A stretch of DNA of 64,000 nt from an uncultured Clostridia bacterium (GCA_934254825.1 CAKQMB010000001.1:186001-250000); one strand, 5' to 3'. Counted from the first letter of the stretch, positions 1 through 8,184 are shown. Numbers and translations are program-made. Notes: generated by a model not told the origin, from the letters alone.

Positions 1-1
1 T

Positions 2-2887
2 ATCGTCGACGAAAACGGAAAAATCCTGTTTTCGGAATACAAAAGACACCTTTCGAAAATACCCGAAACGGCGGTAAGCGTTCTTACGGCGGCAAAGGAA
101 GCGGCAGGAGACGAGAAAGTCGCGATTTGTCTTTCGGGTTCTGCGGGAATGGGCGTTTCTGACTCGCTCGATTTGCCCTTTATTCAGGAAGTTTACGCCG
201 AAAAAACGGCTGTTTCGAGATTTTACCCCGCAACCGACGCGGTTATCGAACTCGGCGGAGAGGACGCGAAAATCATCTTTCTGACGAACGGTTTCGAAAT
301 GCGTATGAACGGAACGTGCGCGGGCGGAACGGGCGCGTTCATCGATCAGATGGCTACGCTTATGAAAGTCACGCCGGACGAGCTTAACGAACTTGCGAAA
401 TCGCACACGAAAGTTTACACGATAGCCTCGCGTTGCGGAGTTTTCGCGAAATCGGACATTCAGCCTCTTTTAAACCAGGGCGCAAAAAACGAGGACGTTG
501 CCGCGGGAATACTCGCCGCAGTGGTCAATCAGACGATCGCGGGGCTTGCGCAAGGCAGGAAAATCGAAGGCAACGTGCTTTATCTCGGCGGTCCGCTCAC
601 GTTTTTGTCGGAACTCAGAAAAACTTTCGATTATACGCTTGGTATCGAGGGCATACTCCCCGAAAACTCGCTTTATTACGTCGCGCTCGGCGCGGCTCTT
701 TCGAAAACGGACAAAACGCTTACGATAAGCGAGATCATAAATCTTTTCGGAAGTTCGGGATCGCTTAAAAAATACGAGAGTTGCCCGCCACTCTTCCGCT
801 CGGAGGAAGAATACGAACAATTCAGGGAAAGACATAAAAAGAACTCGGAAGGAATCGCCGAACTCGACGCTCCGAGAGGTAAAATGTATCTCGGCATCGA
901 CGCAGGCTCGACGACCGTCAAAATTCTTCTGACCGACGCGTGCGGAAACATTTTCCGCCCCATTTACGTTCCGAGCGTGGGAAAACCCGTCGAGATAGTT
1001 CTCGATTATTTAAGAAAACTTTACGAAGAATACCCCGATATAGAAATCGCGGGGTCTGCCGTAACGGGTTACGGCGAAGATATGATAAGAAACGCGTTCG
1101 GCATTGACAACGGACTCGTGGAGACCGTCGCGCACTACACCGCGGCTAAAAAATTCCGCCCCGACGTCGACTTTATTCTCGATATCGGCGGGCAGGATAT
1201 GAAGTGTTTTAAGGTCGATAACGGACTTATAGACCAACTTTTCTTAAACGAAGCCTGTTCTTCGGGGTGCGGTTCGTTCCTCCAAACCTTTGCGGAATCG
1301 CTCGGTTACGGCGTGGAGGAATTCGCGCGGCTGGGCTTGTTTGCGGACGCGCCCGTGAACCTCGGTTCGAGGTGTACCGTGTTTATGAACAGCTCGGTAA
1401 AACAGGCGCAGAAAGACGGGGCGAGCGTGGAAAATATTTCGGCGGGTCTTTCGATAAGCGTAGTCAAAAACGCGCTTTACAAGGTTATAAGAATAGCAAA
1501 AGCCGAAGATCTCGGCAAAAACGTGGTTGTTCAGGGCGGAACGTTTTTAAACGACTGCGTGCTTCGCGCGTTCGAGCAGGAACTCGGAATAGAAGTGATC
1601 CGCCCCGCTTTTTCGGCTCTTATGGGAGCTTACGGCGCGGCTTTATACGCGCAGAAACTCGCAAAAGACAAAAGCACGCTTATCGGAAAGGAAAAACTTG
1701 CGGATTTCACTCATAAGGCGGCGAACGTTACCTGCAACGGTTGCGGAAACCACTGCAATCTCACCGTGAACACCTTTTCGGACGGCGCGAGATACATTGC
1801 GGGCAACAGGTGCAGTAAACCCGTTACGGGCGAAAAGACCGAAAACAAAGAAGATCTGTATCTTTACAAACAACAACTTCTCTCGAAATATATCGACACG
1901 AATATCGACGACGAAAAGATAAACATAGGCTTGCCGCTCGCGCTCAACAACTACGAGCTTCTGCCTTTTTGGCACGCGTTTTTTACCGAACTCGGTTTCA
2001 ACGTAGTGACGTCGCCTTTCTCCGACAGAAAGCTTTACGAAAGAGGTCAGTATACAATCCCTTCGGACACCGTTTGCTACCCCGCAAAGCTCGTTCACGG
2101 ACATATAGAGGCACTTATCGCGGAAGGAGCCAACGTGATCTTCTATCCCGATATGACTTACAACATAGACGAAAAGCTCGGCGACGATCATTTCAACTGT
2201 CCCGTAGTCGCGTACTATCCGCAGGTCGTTAAGCTCAATATTTCGGACGTGAACAAAGCGACGTTCATTTGCGACTTTATAAGTCTCGCAAACAAGGGCG
2301 ATTTTTCGAGAAGGATACGCGCGATACTGAAAAAGTATTTCCCGTACAAAAAAATCCCCGCGAAAACCGTTAAAGCCGCGACGGAAGCCGCTTATGCGGA
2401 ATATGCCGATTATCTCGAAAATATCCGCAAAAAAGGCGACGAACTCATCGAAAAAGCAAAGCAGACGGGCAAACCAGTAATAGTTCTCGCGGGCAGACCT
2501 TATCACGTCGACCCCGAGATAAATCACGGCATAAACGAGCTTATCGGAAGGCTCGGCGCGATGGTTTTAAGCGAAGACTCTATCCGCCCCGAAAAAACCA
2601 AACTCGACACGAACGTAAGAAACCAGTGGACTTACCACGCGAGAATGTACAACGCGGCGAAATTCGTGGCAAACGCGCCCGAAAAACTCAATATTCACCT
2701 CGTTCAGCTCGTTTCGTTCGGCTGCGGCGTGGACGCGGTCACGACCGACGAAGTACGTTCGATAGTTCAAAGCTCCGACAGGCTTTACGCTCAGATCAAA
2801 ATCGACGAAATCTCGAACATAGGCGCGGTTACGATAAGGCTTCGTTCGCTTATGTCCGTTCTGGAACTCCGGAACAAAAACGGTTAA
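2..2887 (+). CDS. 2-hydroxyacyl-CoA dehydratase activator-type ATPase, DUF2229 family (5' partial)
   Basis: The frame is open from base 2, so the start lies before the window. The product has two BadF/BcrA-type ASKHA ATPase units. The first is incomplete and carries GGEDAK and NGTCAGGTGAF; the second begins at YLGIDAGSTTVK (about base 889) and has DIGGQDMK and NEACSSGCGSF. These Cys-bearing loops hold the [4Fe-4S] cluster shared by two subunits in known activators. A Cys-rich stretch (CNGCGNHC) and a DUF2229/HgdB-like C-terminal half follow. Family members are around 1,400 residues; about 960 are visible here. Activators of this family use ATP to inject an electron into a dehydratase; the large fused Clostridia form has no settled substrate. 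No dehydratase subunit is seen in the window. Confidence 0.9.
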   Translation: MVDENGKILFSEYKRHLSKIPETAVSVLTAAKEAAGDEKVAICLSGSAGMGVSDSLDLPFIQEVYAEKTAVSRFYPATDAVIELGGEDAKIIFLTNGFEMRMNGTCAGGTGAFIDQMATLMKVTPDELNELAKSHTKVYTIASRCGVFAKSDIQPLLNQGAKNEDVAAGILAAVVNQTIAGLAQGRKIEGNVLYLGGPLTFLSELRKTFDYTLGIEGILPENSLYYVALGAALSKTDKTLTISEIINLFGSSGSLKKYESCPPLFRSEEEYEQFRERHKKNSEGIAELDAPRGKMYLGIDAGSTTVKILLTDACGNIFRPIYVPSVGKPVEIVLDYLRKLYEEYPDIEIAGSAVTGYGEDMIRNAFGIDNGLVETVAHYTAAKKFRPDVDFILDIGGQDMKCFKVDNGLIDQLFLNEACSSGCGSFLQTFAESLGYGVEEFARLGLFADAPVNLGSRCTVFMNSSVKQAQKDGASVENISAGLSISVVKNALYKVIRIAKAEDLGKNVVVQGGTFLNDCVLRAFEQELGIEVIRPAFSALMGAYGAALYAQKLAKDKSTLIGKEKLADFTHKAANVTCNGCGNHCNLTVNTFSDGARYIAGNRCSKPVTGEKTENKEDLYLYKQQLLSKYIDTNIDDEKINIGLPLALNNYELLPFWHAFFTELGFNVVTSPFSDRKLYERGQYTIPSDTVCYPAKLVHGHIEALIAEGANVIFYPDMTYNIDEKLGDDHFNCPVVAYYPQVVKLNISDVNKATFICDFISLANKGDFSRRIRAILKKYFPYKKIPAKTVKAATEAAYAEYADYLENIRKKGDELIEKAKQTGKPVIVLAGRPYHVDPEINHGINELIGRLGAMVLSEDSIRPEKTKLDTNVRNQWTYHARMYNAAKFVANAPEKLNIHLVQLVSFGCGVDAVTTDEVRSIVQSSDRLYAQIKIDEISNIGAVTIRLRSLMSVLELRNKNG

Positions 2888-2901
2888 AAACAACACATAC
2901 G

Positions 2902-2932
2902 AAAAAACGCGCGTACTTTCCGCGCGTTTTTT
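2902..2932 (+). terminator. Intrinsic terminator after the activator gene
   Basis: A GC-rich stem (AAAACGCGCG paired with CGCGCGTTTT, 7-nt loop) is followed by a T run and starts 15 bases after the stop codon. Confidence 0.85.
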
Positions 2933-2959
2933 GCTTATTAAAATATAAAAGTACGCCTA

Positions 2960-2973
2960 TAAGTCGATTATCG
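2960..2973 (+). repeat. Dispersed 14-bp word TAAGTCGATTAWCG, copy 1
   Basis: Intergenic copy, extended upstream as CCTATAAG. It lies between the activator terminator and the next gene. See the finding on the nine-copy word. Confidence 0.7.
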
Positions 2974-3008
2974 GCTTATTTTTGTTTACATTAACGGCTT
3001 ATAACAGC

Positions 3009-3368
3009 TTAGCCGAGAAGCTCGTTTTTATGCTCTAAAATATTCGCGCAGGCAAGACAAGCGGGGCAATCGCAATATTTCGCGCCGCTTTTTTTAAGCT
3101 CTTCGGCGTGAGCCAAAAAGCCTTTCGCTTTCTCTTCCCCGAAAAGTTTTACGGCGAGCGGCGACGAAGCGAATTCTATAAGTTCGTCTATTCCCTCTAT
3201 ATCCTCTTCGAGTTCTTTAACGTATTTAGCGGTTTCTTCCTTTTCGTTCGCCGTGCCGACGGCTTTGAGCCAATTTTCCGCGGCTTCGCGGGCTTCCTTG
3301 CAACAAGTGGGCGAAGCTATGAGCGCGTTGGTCTGTTCGATAACGTAATCCAGAGTTTTTTTATCCAT
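3009..3368 (-). CDS. Small Cys-rich protein with C-terminal CDCPAC motif
   Basis: 119 residues from the ATG at 3368, chosen because GGGAGG lies a few bases upstream; a longer reading to 3434 would run across the promoter. It is mostly acidic helix with a CC pair near residue 23 and a C-terminal YCDCPACLAC segment that could bind metal. From memory, similar Clostridia proteins are sometimes labelled molecular chaperone Hsp90, but I see no real Hsp90 features, so I treat the function as unknown. It is divergent from oadB and shares an inverted-repeat promoter region with it. Confidence 0.75.
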   Translation of the reverse strand: MDKKTLDYVIEQTNALIASPTCCKEAREAAENWLKAVGTANEKEETAKYVKELEEDIEGIDELIEFASSPLAVKLFGEEKAKGFLAHAEELKKSGAKYCDCPACLACANILEHKNELLG

Positions 3369-3420
3369 TTTATATACCTCCCGTTCGGGTGCCCGGGGCG
3401 TACCCGAAATCCATATTTTA

Positions 3421-3448
3421 ATTATACCCCGCAAAGTAAATTTGTCAA
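3421..3448 (-). promoter_or_regulatory. Leftward sigma-A promoter of the Cys-rich gene
   Basis: Reading leftward, TTGACA (3448-3443), a 16-bp spacer and TATAAT (3426-3421) match consensus fully. Confidence 0.8.
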
Positions 3449-3484
3449 GTAAAATTTTTTCGGGGCGGGTTTTTTACTTGACAA
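3442..3484. repeat. 13-bp inverted repeat carrying both divergent -35 boxes
   Basis: TTGTCAAGTAAAA (3442-3454) is repeated inverted at 3472-3484 with about 17 bp between. Each arm contains the -35 TTGACA of one of two divergent promoters, so the arms may be a shared operator or simply mirrored promoter sequence. Confidence 0.6.
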
Positions 3485-3507
3485 CAAAAAAGGGCGTATG
3501 TTAAAAT
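3478..3507 (+). promoter_or_regulatory. Promoter of the oadB transcript
   Basis: TTGACA (3478-3483), 18-bp spacer, TAAAAT (3502-3507). The predicted start near 3514 is just before the structured leader RNA. Confidence 0.75.
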
Positions 3508-3513
3508 AAAAAA

Positions 3514-3616
3514 GCTTCTATGGGGAGTAGTCGGCGGAAAAAATCCGCAATTAAATCGCTAACACGGGCGAAATTCAAATTCCCGCCCCGGTTTAATTTG
3601 AAATGACAAGACCATA
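3514..3616 (+). ncRNA. Candidate cation-sensing riboswitch leader (yybP-ykoY-like signature)
   Basis: The leader has GGGGAGTAG at 3522-3530 and GACAAGACC at 3605-3613, resembling the two conserved loops of yybP-ykoY (Mn2+) RNAs. TATGG (3520-3524) can pair with CCATA (3612-3616) as a closing P1. Inside are a GCGGA/TCCGC hairpin (3534-3548), an outer helix AATTAAA/TTTAATT and a GGGCG/CGCCC hairpin. The P1 3' strand is also part of the downstream terminator, so ligand-stabilised P1 would favour read-through. The controlled gene is a Na+ pump subunit, so the Na+-I (DUF1646) riboswitch is an alternative identity. Confidence 0.6.
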
Positions 3617-3642
3617 CCGATTTTTTCGGTGTGGTCTTTTTT
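3608..3642 (+). terminator. Leader terminator (expression platform) before oadB
   Basis: AAGACCATACCGA pairs with TCGGTGTGGTCTT, followed by Ts. It ends 64 bases before the oadB start, so it would attenuate rather than end a gene. Its 5' arm overlaps the presumed P1 strand of the riboswitch. Confidence 0.8.
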
Positions 3643-3705
3643 ATATTCGTAACGATTTTGGTCGACGATATCTCCCGAACAAAAGAAAAAAACAAGGAGA
3701 AATTT

Positions 3706-4821
3706 ATGGAATTTTTGTATGAAGCGATAGCCGCGGTCACCTGGAAACACGCGGTTATGTGGATAATCGGCGGAATTCTTATTTATCTCGCGATAAAAAA
3801 GGATATGGAACCCGCGCTTTTGTTGCCGATAGGCTTCGGAGCAATTCTCGTCAACATTCCTCTGTCCAACGTTATCGGCGCGGACGGAAATTCGACGGGA
3901 ATTATCGAATGGCTTTTCAATGTGGGAATCGAGGCTTCCGAGGCTCTGCCGATACTTTTGTTTATCGGTATCGGCGCGATGATAGATTTCGAGCCGCTTA
4001 TCGTAAACCCGAAACTTATGATTTTGGGCGCGTTCGCTCAGCTCGGTATTTTCCTTACGATAATCGTCGCGACGCTTCTCGGCTTCCCGCTTAAAGACGC
4101 GGCTTCGATAGGTATCATCGGCGCGGCGGACGGACCGACTTCGATACTTGTGGCGATAAAGCTTTCGAGCAATTACGTCGGACCTATAATGGTCGTGGCG
4201 TATTCCTATATGGCGCTCGTTCCGATAATTCAACCCGCCGTTATCAAAGCCATCACGACGAAAAAAGAACGCCGCATCAGAATGGAATATAAAGGCAAAA
4301 AGGTAAGCAAAACCGTTAAAATTCTGTTCCCTATCGTCGTAACGCTCGTTTCGGGACTCATCGCCCCCAAAAGCCTTGCGCTTATCGGGTTTCTGATGTT
4401 CGGAAATCTTCTGAACGAATGCGGAGTTTTGGGCAACCTTGCCGACACCGCGAAAAACACGCTTTGCAACCTTATCACTCTTCTGCTCGGCATAACGATC
4501 GCTTTCCAGATGCAAGCCGACAAATTTTTAAGCACGGAAACGCTTATGATAATGGGTCTCGGACTTTTCGCTTTCGTATTCGACACGGTCGGCGGAGTTC
4601 TCTGCGCCAAGATAATGAATATTTTCTGCAAGGAAAAAATCAACCCGATGATAGGCGCGGCGGGAATTTCGGCGTTCCCCATGTCCGCAAGAGTTATTCA
4701 TAAAATGGGTCTTAAAGAAGACCCGACAAACTACCTGCTTATGCACGCCGTGGGCGCGAACGTTTCTGGTCAGATCGCCTCGGCTGTCGTCGGCGGACTT
4801 ATAATAGGGCTTGTCCTTTAA
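3706..4821 (+). CDS. oadB: Na+-translocating decarboxylase beta subunit (OadB/MmdB/GcdB family)
   Basis: 371 residues from ATG 3706, which has AAGGAGA upstream; the in-frame extension upstream crosses the leader RNA and is rejected. The protein is strongly hydrophobic with about nine membrane segments and the family motif GAADGPTSI. The beta subunit couples decarboxylation of a carboxybiotinyl carrier to Na+ export across the membrane. Length fits the family (about 370-430). A small gamma-like gene follows after 18 bases. The carboxyltransferase and biotin carrier are not nearby, so the substrate (oxaloacetate, methylmalonyl-CoA or glutaconyl-CoA) cannot be told. Confidence 0.92.
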   Translation: MEFLYEAIAAVTWKHAVMWIIGGILIYLAIKKDMEPALLLPIGFGAILVNIPLSNVIGADGNSTGIIEWLFNVGIEASEALPILLFIGIGAMIDFEPLIVNPKLMILGAFAQLGIFLTIIVATLLGFPLKDAASIGIIGAADGPTSILVAIKLSSNYVGPIMVVAYSYMALVPIIQPAVIKAITTKKERRIRMEYKGKKVSKTVKILFPIVVTLVSGLIAPKSLALIGFLMFGNLLNECGVLGNLADTAKNTLCNLITLLLGITIAFQMQADKFLSTETLMIMGLGLFAFVFDTVGGVLCAKIMNIFCKEKINPMIGAAGISAFPMSARVIHKMGLKEDPTNYLLMHAVGANVSGQIASAVVGGLIIGLVL

Positions 4822-4839
4822 TCTCGGGAGGTACATTAA

Positions 4840-5052
4840 ATGCTTGATTTATTGAATTTGTTACTCGCGATAAACACGGACGATCTGAACAAATCTCTCG
4901 AAATTTTATGGAAAGGTATGCTCGCGATCGTAGCCGTTGTGGGAATAGTAATAATTGTTACTTACATTATGCAGGCGATATCCAAAAAATCCGCCGAAAA
5001 AAAAGAACTCAAAGAAAACAAAGAGAATGCCGACGAAGAAGAAAATCGGTGA
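4840..5052 (+). CDS. OadG-like gamma/delta subunit of the Na+ pump
   Basis: 70 residues with one membrane segment (about residues 25-47) and a highly charged Lys/Glu C-terminal tail, the usual form of decarboxylase gamma subunits that anchor the complex. GGGAGG lies 8 bases before ATG. It follows oadB in the same transcript and is closed by two strong terminators. The name rests on size, topology and position, as sequence conservation in this group is low. Confidence 0.7.
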   Translation: MLDLLNLLLAINTDDLNKSLEILWKGMLAIVAVVGIVIIVTYIMQAISKKSAEKKELKENKENADEEENR

Positions 5053-5071
5053 TTTAAAAAACTCCGAACTT

Positions 5072-5111
5072 TAATAATACCGCCCCGCCGAAACGGCGGG
5101 GCGGTATTATT
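5072..5111 (+). terminator. Long perfect hairpin after the Na+-pump operon
   Basis: AATAATACCGCCCCGCCG pairs perfectly with its inverse around an AAA loop. It lacks a long T run but ends in TATTATTAAA. Confidence 0.7.
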
Positions 5112-5119
5112 AAACGCTT

Positions 5120-5167
5120 AAAAAAAGCTCCGACAGAACCGACCCGTCGGAGCTTTTTTTATTTTTT
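5120..5167 (+). terminator. Second terminator after the Na+-pump operon
   Basis: AAAAAAAGCTCCGAC pairs with GTCGGAGCTTTTTTT, followed by ATTTTTT. A symmetric A/T flank allows action on both strands. Confidence 0.85.
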
Positions 5168-5194
5168 GACGCTTTATCTGCCCTTAACGAAATC

Positions 5195-5213
5195 GGGCGA
5201 ACATCGTTCGCCC
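5195..5213. repeat. REP2 palindrome copy a
   Basis: GGGCGAACATCGTTCGCCC, a near-perfect palindrome. Two further copies, at 21586 and 54854, are also next to a REP1 unit. Confidence 0.7.
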
Positions 5214-5246
5214 GTCTTTTGTATATTTTTTTCAATCCTTATTCTT

Positions 5247-5294
5247 GCCTTCTCTCTTTGGAAAAGATGTCGGCGAACGCCGACGGAAGAAGAC
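5247..5294 (+). repeat. REP1 dispersed repeat copy a
   Basis: 48-bp unit with two nested palindromes (CCTTCTC..TTTGGA.. and GTCGGCGAACGCCGAC) ending GGAAGAAGAC. It is related to copies at 21463 and 54756. Confidence 0.7.
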
Positions 5295-5326
5295 GAAAAC
5301 GTTTTTTTAAGGCAAATAACCCGAAA

Positions 5327-5382
5327 CTTTATTTCTTTATTTCTTTATTTCTTTATTTCTTTATTTCTTTATTTCTTTACTT
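5327..5382. repeat. 8-bp tandem repeat CTTTATTT, six perfect units plus one variant
   Basis: Six exact CTTTATTT units (5327-5374) and CTTTACTT (5375-5382). The last unit overlaps the stop codon of the leftward tldE gene, so copy-number change could alter its 3' end. Confidence 0.9.
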
Positions 5383-6612
5383 CTTGTTTACCACGTTCAT
5401 TTCCGCAACGACGACCGTTTCTCTTTCCGCCGTTTTGAAAATCGAACCCAAAGAACACGCGCCGAGATAATCTTTGCCGTAAATATCGAAAACGTTACCG
5501 CAAAGCGCGAATTCGGGAAGTCTGCCGACGAGCTTTCCGTCGCGATACAAAAACGAAAGCTGGCTCGGAAGGCTCATATTTCCGTCCGGAGTCATATCTC
5601 CGCCCGAGGAAACGTCGAGAAAAACGGCTTCTCTGCCCTTTAAAATTTCTTCGAGTCCGCCCGCAGTTCTCTCGACCGCAAATCCGCGACCCGACAAATT
5701 GGGCGCGTCCGCATATCCCGCGTCCGCGTTTCCGAGGTTTTCCACGCCGTATTTTTCGGCGGTGAATTTAGTCGTGAAAAGCTTTTCCATAACGCCGTTT
5801 TTAACGATATACGACTTGTAATCGTCGGACACAACGCCTTCCGTATCGAAAAATTCGGTGCCTATTCTCTCGCCGGGCGTAAGGTCGATAAGCGCGCTGA
5901 ATTTATCGTTGAACACTTTTGTTTTAAGCTTGCCGTTCAGAAGCGACGCGCCGTTGCAATAAACGTCGGCGATAAAATGCTGAATAATGAAAGTAAAGTA
6001 CGCGCCGCTCATTATAACGGGAACTTTATCCTCCTTGACGTGCGGAACTTGATTTAAATAAGCGTCGAGCTTGGTTTTTACGTCCTTGGCGAAATCGTCG
6101 CCGATAAGCTTGTCGTCCTCGGCGGAAAAACTTCCGTCCATAATATTCGCGGATTTTTTATCCTTGAAAATAACGGCGAGTTCGACGCTGTTGCCCGCGT
6201 AAGAAAGATCGCGCCCCGCGCCGCTCGAATAGGAAGAGTCTATCTCGCTGAGATACGCTTTGCCGTTGATGATAAATTCGGGATTTTCCTCCGCGACGCG
6301 TTTGAACAAATCCCTTACATACGGCAGAAATTTCTCGTCGCTTATAATGTCTTTTTTAACGTTAATCGACTTATAGAGGGGTTTATCGGGCAAATCGGGA
6401 TAAGGAATTTTTCTTTCGAGATTATTTTTCGCCTCTTTTTTCAAAGCCTCTTCGTCTGCGTCTCCTAACTTACCCGCGATACCTATAAAACCGTTGTCGT
6501 AAACCCTTACCGTCGTGGAAGTTTCGGTTTTGAGCCTTAACGAATCGACCGCGCCGCCCGTAACGTTCGCGCACGCGCTCTTTGTTTTCTTTTTAAGTAA
6601 TTCCGTTCTCAT
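5377..6612 (-). CDS. tldE: TldE/PmbA-type subunit of the TldD/TldE metalloprotease
   Basis: 411 residues, the usual size. It lacks the HExxxH zinc motif, as expected of the non-catalytic partner, and keeps the family C-terminal block (GGDMTPDGNMSLPSQLSF). ATG 6612 lies one base after the tldD stop codon, so the two are translationally linked. In E. coli TldD/TldE degrade unfolded or leader-bearing peptides and mature microcin B17 and CcdA; the substrate here is unknown and no RiPP precursor is seen nearby. The stop codon lies in the 8-bp tandem repeat. Confidence 0.9.
   Translation of the reverse strand: MRTELLKKKTKSACANVTGGAVDSLRLKTETSTTVRVYDNGFIGIAGKLGDADEEALKKEAKNNLERKIPYPDLPDKPLYKSINVKKDIISDEKFLPYVRDLFKRVAEENPEFIINGKAYLSEIDSSYSSGAGRDLSYAGNSVELAVIFKDKKSANIMDGSFSAEDDKLIGDDFAKDVKTKLDAYLNQVPHVKEDKVPVIMSGAYFTFIIQHFIADVYCNGASLLNGKLKTKVFNDKFSALIDLTPGERIGTEFFDTEGVVSDDYKSYIVKNGVMEKLFTTKFTAEKYGVENLGNADAGYADAPNLSGRGFAVERTAGGLEEILKGREAVFLDVSSGGDMTPDGNMSLPSQLSFLYRDGKLVGRLPEFALCGNVFDIYGKDYLGACSLGSIFKTAERETVVVAEMNVVNKK
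6360..6373 (-). repeat. Dispersed 14-bp word, copy 2 (inside tldE)
   Basis: CGTTAATCGACTTA on the plus strand. Read in the sense of tldE it encodes part of LYKSINV. Confidence 0.7.
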
Positions 6613-6613
6613 A

Positions 6614-7954
6614 TTACTGAACCCCCATTTCCTTTATTCTCATATAAGGTCCGCCGAAGCCTACGGGGAGCGGAAATTGTTCCATTTTTCCGCAGCCGCC
6701 CGTAACGAACGACAAAAGTTCGCACTTGTCGCTGAGTCCGTCCACGAGCGAAAGCGTTTTGAAAACGTCGCCCGTTAAAACGGCGATTTTCACGGGATCG
6801 CCTATCTTTCCGTCCTTAATCTCGTAACACAAAGTCGGCGCGATCGTAAACGTACTCATTCCCGAGCCGTGGCTTACGTCTTTAATGAAAAATCCGTGTT
6901 TTATACCTTTTACAAGGTCGTCGAAAGTCTCTTTGCCTTCTTTTACGAAAGTCGTAGTCATTCTTACGATAGGCTCATAGTCGCAATTCACCGCCCTCGC
7001 GTTGCCCGTAAGTTCTTCGTTAAGCTCCGCGGCGGTCGTCGCGCTGTGAAGTCTGCCGGTTAAAACGCCGTTTTTTATAAGGTAAGTTTCGGTGCATTTC
7101 GTACCCTCGTCGTCGTAAGGAACGTAACCCGACCCGTCGTGCGAGCCGCCGTCGACGATCGACAGAATATCGCTTCCGACTTTCTTTCCTATCGCCCATT
7201 CCTTTTTCATAGTCTCGTCGCCGAGCATGAAATCGGCTTCGCTCTTGTGTCCGAACGACTCGTGAGCGAAAATACCCGTCGCGAGCGGAGAAAGAATAAC
7301 GGGATAAATCCCCGGCGCTTCGAGCTTTTTGGCGTGAAGCAGGAAATTCTCGTTTTCGTCGAGGAATTCTTTAAGTTTCGTTTTATCTATCGCGAGATCC
7401 TTAAACGAAGTTTTGCAATCCGAAAAAGAGTTCGCGAAATTGTTTTCACCCTCGGCAAGCTGAACGGAAAGGCTGTAACCGCAGGTCTGATAATCGTATT
7501 CTATATCCGCTCCCAATGCCGAATAAAACCTGAAATGCGAATATCTGTCTATATAAGACGCGGAAATCACGGAAGCGTGCGGACTTGTAAAAATCGGCAG
7601 AACGTCGGTTAAAAGCTTTGTTTTTTCGCTCAACGGGACGTTTGCGACCGAGTCGTTTTCAAAACGCATCTTCTTATCTTTGTTGACCTGAAATTTTTTC
7701 ACCACGGGGTGAGAAAAAACGTTCGGGTTCGGCTTTGCGAACGAATAAAGCTCGTCGAGTTCTTTCTGCACTTCGCCTACGTCCGTCGTCGAAGAATAAT
7801 ACCACATATCCCCGTCGAAAACGCGCAAAAAGGCTTTTTCGACGTCCAGTTCGGTCATTTGCTTAACGTCGCCGTTTACAAACGACACTCTCGTGGTAAA
7901 TCTCCGCTCGATTCTTACGTCGGCATAAAGATCTTTTCTGAATTTTATTTTCAT
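6614..7954 (-). CDS. tldD: TldD zinc metalloprotease subunit
   Basis: 446 residues starting at ATG 7954, with AAGGAGA upstream. It holds the zinc motif HESFGH (residues 231-236) in the setting GIFAHESFGHKSEAD, and a C-terminal GGCGKMEQFPLPVGFGGP block typical of TldD. It forms a heterodimer with the product of the next gene, in which an unfolded substrate is threaded to the zinc site. It is transcribed from a leftward promoter at 8073-8101 with a leader of about 110 nt that contains a perfect 15-bp hairpin. Confidence 0.93.
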   Translation of the reverse strand: MKIKFRKDLYADVRIERRFTTRVSFVNGDVKQMTELDVEKAFLRVFDGDMWYYSSTTDVGEVQKELDELYSFAKPNPNVFSHPVVKKFQVNKDKKMRFENDSVANVPLSEKTKLLTDVLPIFTSPHASVISASYIDRYSHFRFYSALGADIEYDYQTCGYSLSVQLAEGENNFANSFSDCKTSFKDLAIDKTKLKEFLDENENFLLHAKKLEAPGIYPVILSPLATGIFAHESFGHKSEADFMLGDETMKKEWAIGKKVGSDILSIVDGGSHDGSGYVPYDDEGTKCTETYLIKNGVLTGRLHSATTAAELNEELTGNARAVNCDYEPIVRMTTTFVKEGKETFDDLVKGIKHGFFIKDVSHGSGMSTFTIAPTLCYEIKDGKIGDPVKIAVLTGDVFKTLSLVDGLSDKCELLSFVTGGCGKMEQFPLPVGFGGPYMRIKEMGVQ

Positions 7955-8020
7955 ATAATCTCCTTTCCGCGGGCATTTCCGCGCCGTGCGAAACTATCCG
8001 CGGATTTTTGCGGGTCTGAA

Positions 8021-8051
8021 TCCGCGGCGGCGGAAGTTCCGCCGCCGCGGA
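8021..8051. other. Perfect 15-bp GC hairpin in the tldDE leader
   Basis: TCCGCGGCGGCGGAA and its exact inverse are separated by one base. On the leftward transcript no T run follows, so it looks like a leader structure rather than a terminator. Confidence 0.7.
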
Positions 8052-8072
8052 TACTTTTATCCCCGCAACGAT

Positions 8073-8101
8073 ATTGTATCATAAATTAACTTTTTTTGCA
8101 A
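8073..8101 (-). promoter_or_regulatory. Promoter of tldDE
   Basis: Leftward TTGCAA (8101-8096), 17-bp spacer, TACAAT (8078-8073). Confidence 0.65.
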
Positions 8102-8184
8102 AAAAATATCCGTATTTCCGATAATTTAACGCTATCGACTTATTTATATATGGTATTAGTTACGTTTTTACTTTACAAATTCAC

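Noticed and set aside
1643..2527. 294-codon leftward open frame inside the activator gene
   Set aside because: Arg/Phe/Val-rich shadow of a clear dehydratase-activator gene on the other strand; no binding site or family likeness.
3559..4515. 318-codon leftward frame across the riboswitch and oadB
   Set aside because: Arg/Asp/Tyr-rich shadow of oadB and runs through the leader RNA.
5166..5470. Short rightward frames over the CTTTATTT repeat
   Set aside because: Low-complexity Phe/Leu/Ser products from the microsatellite; no binding site.
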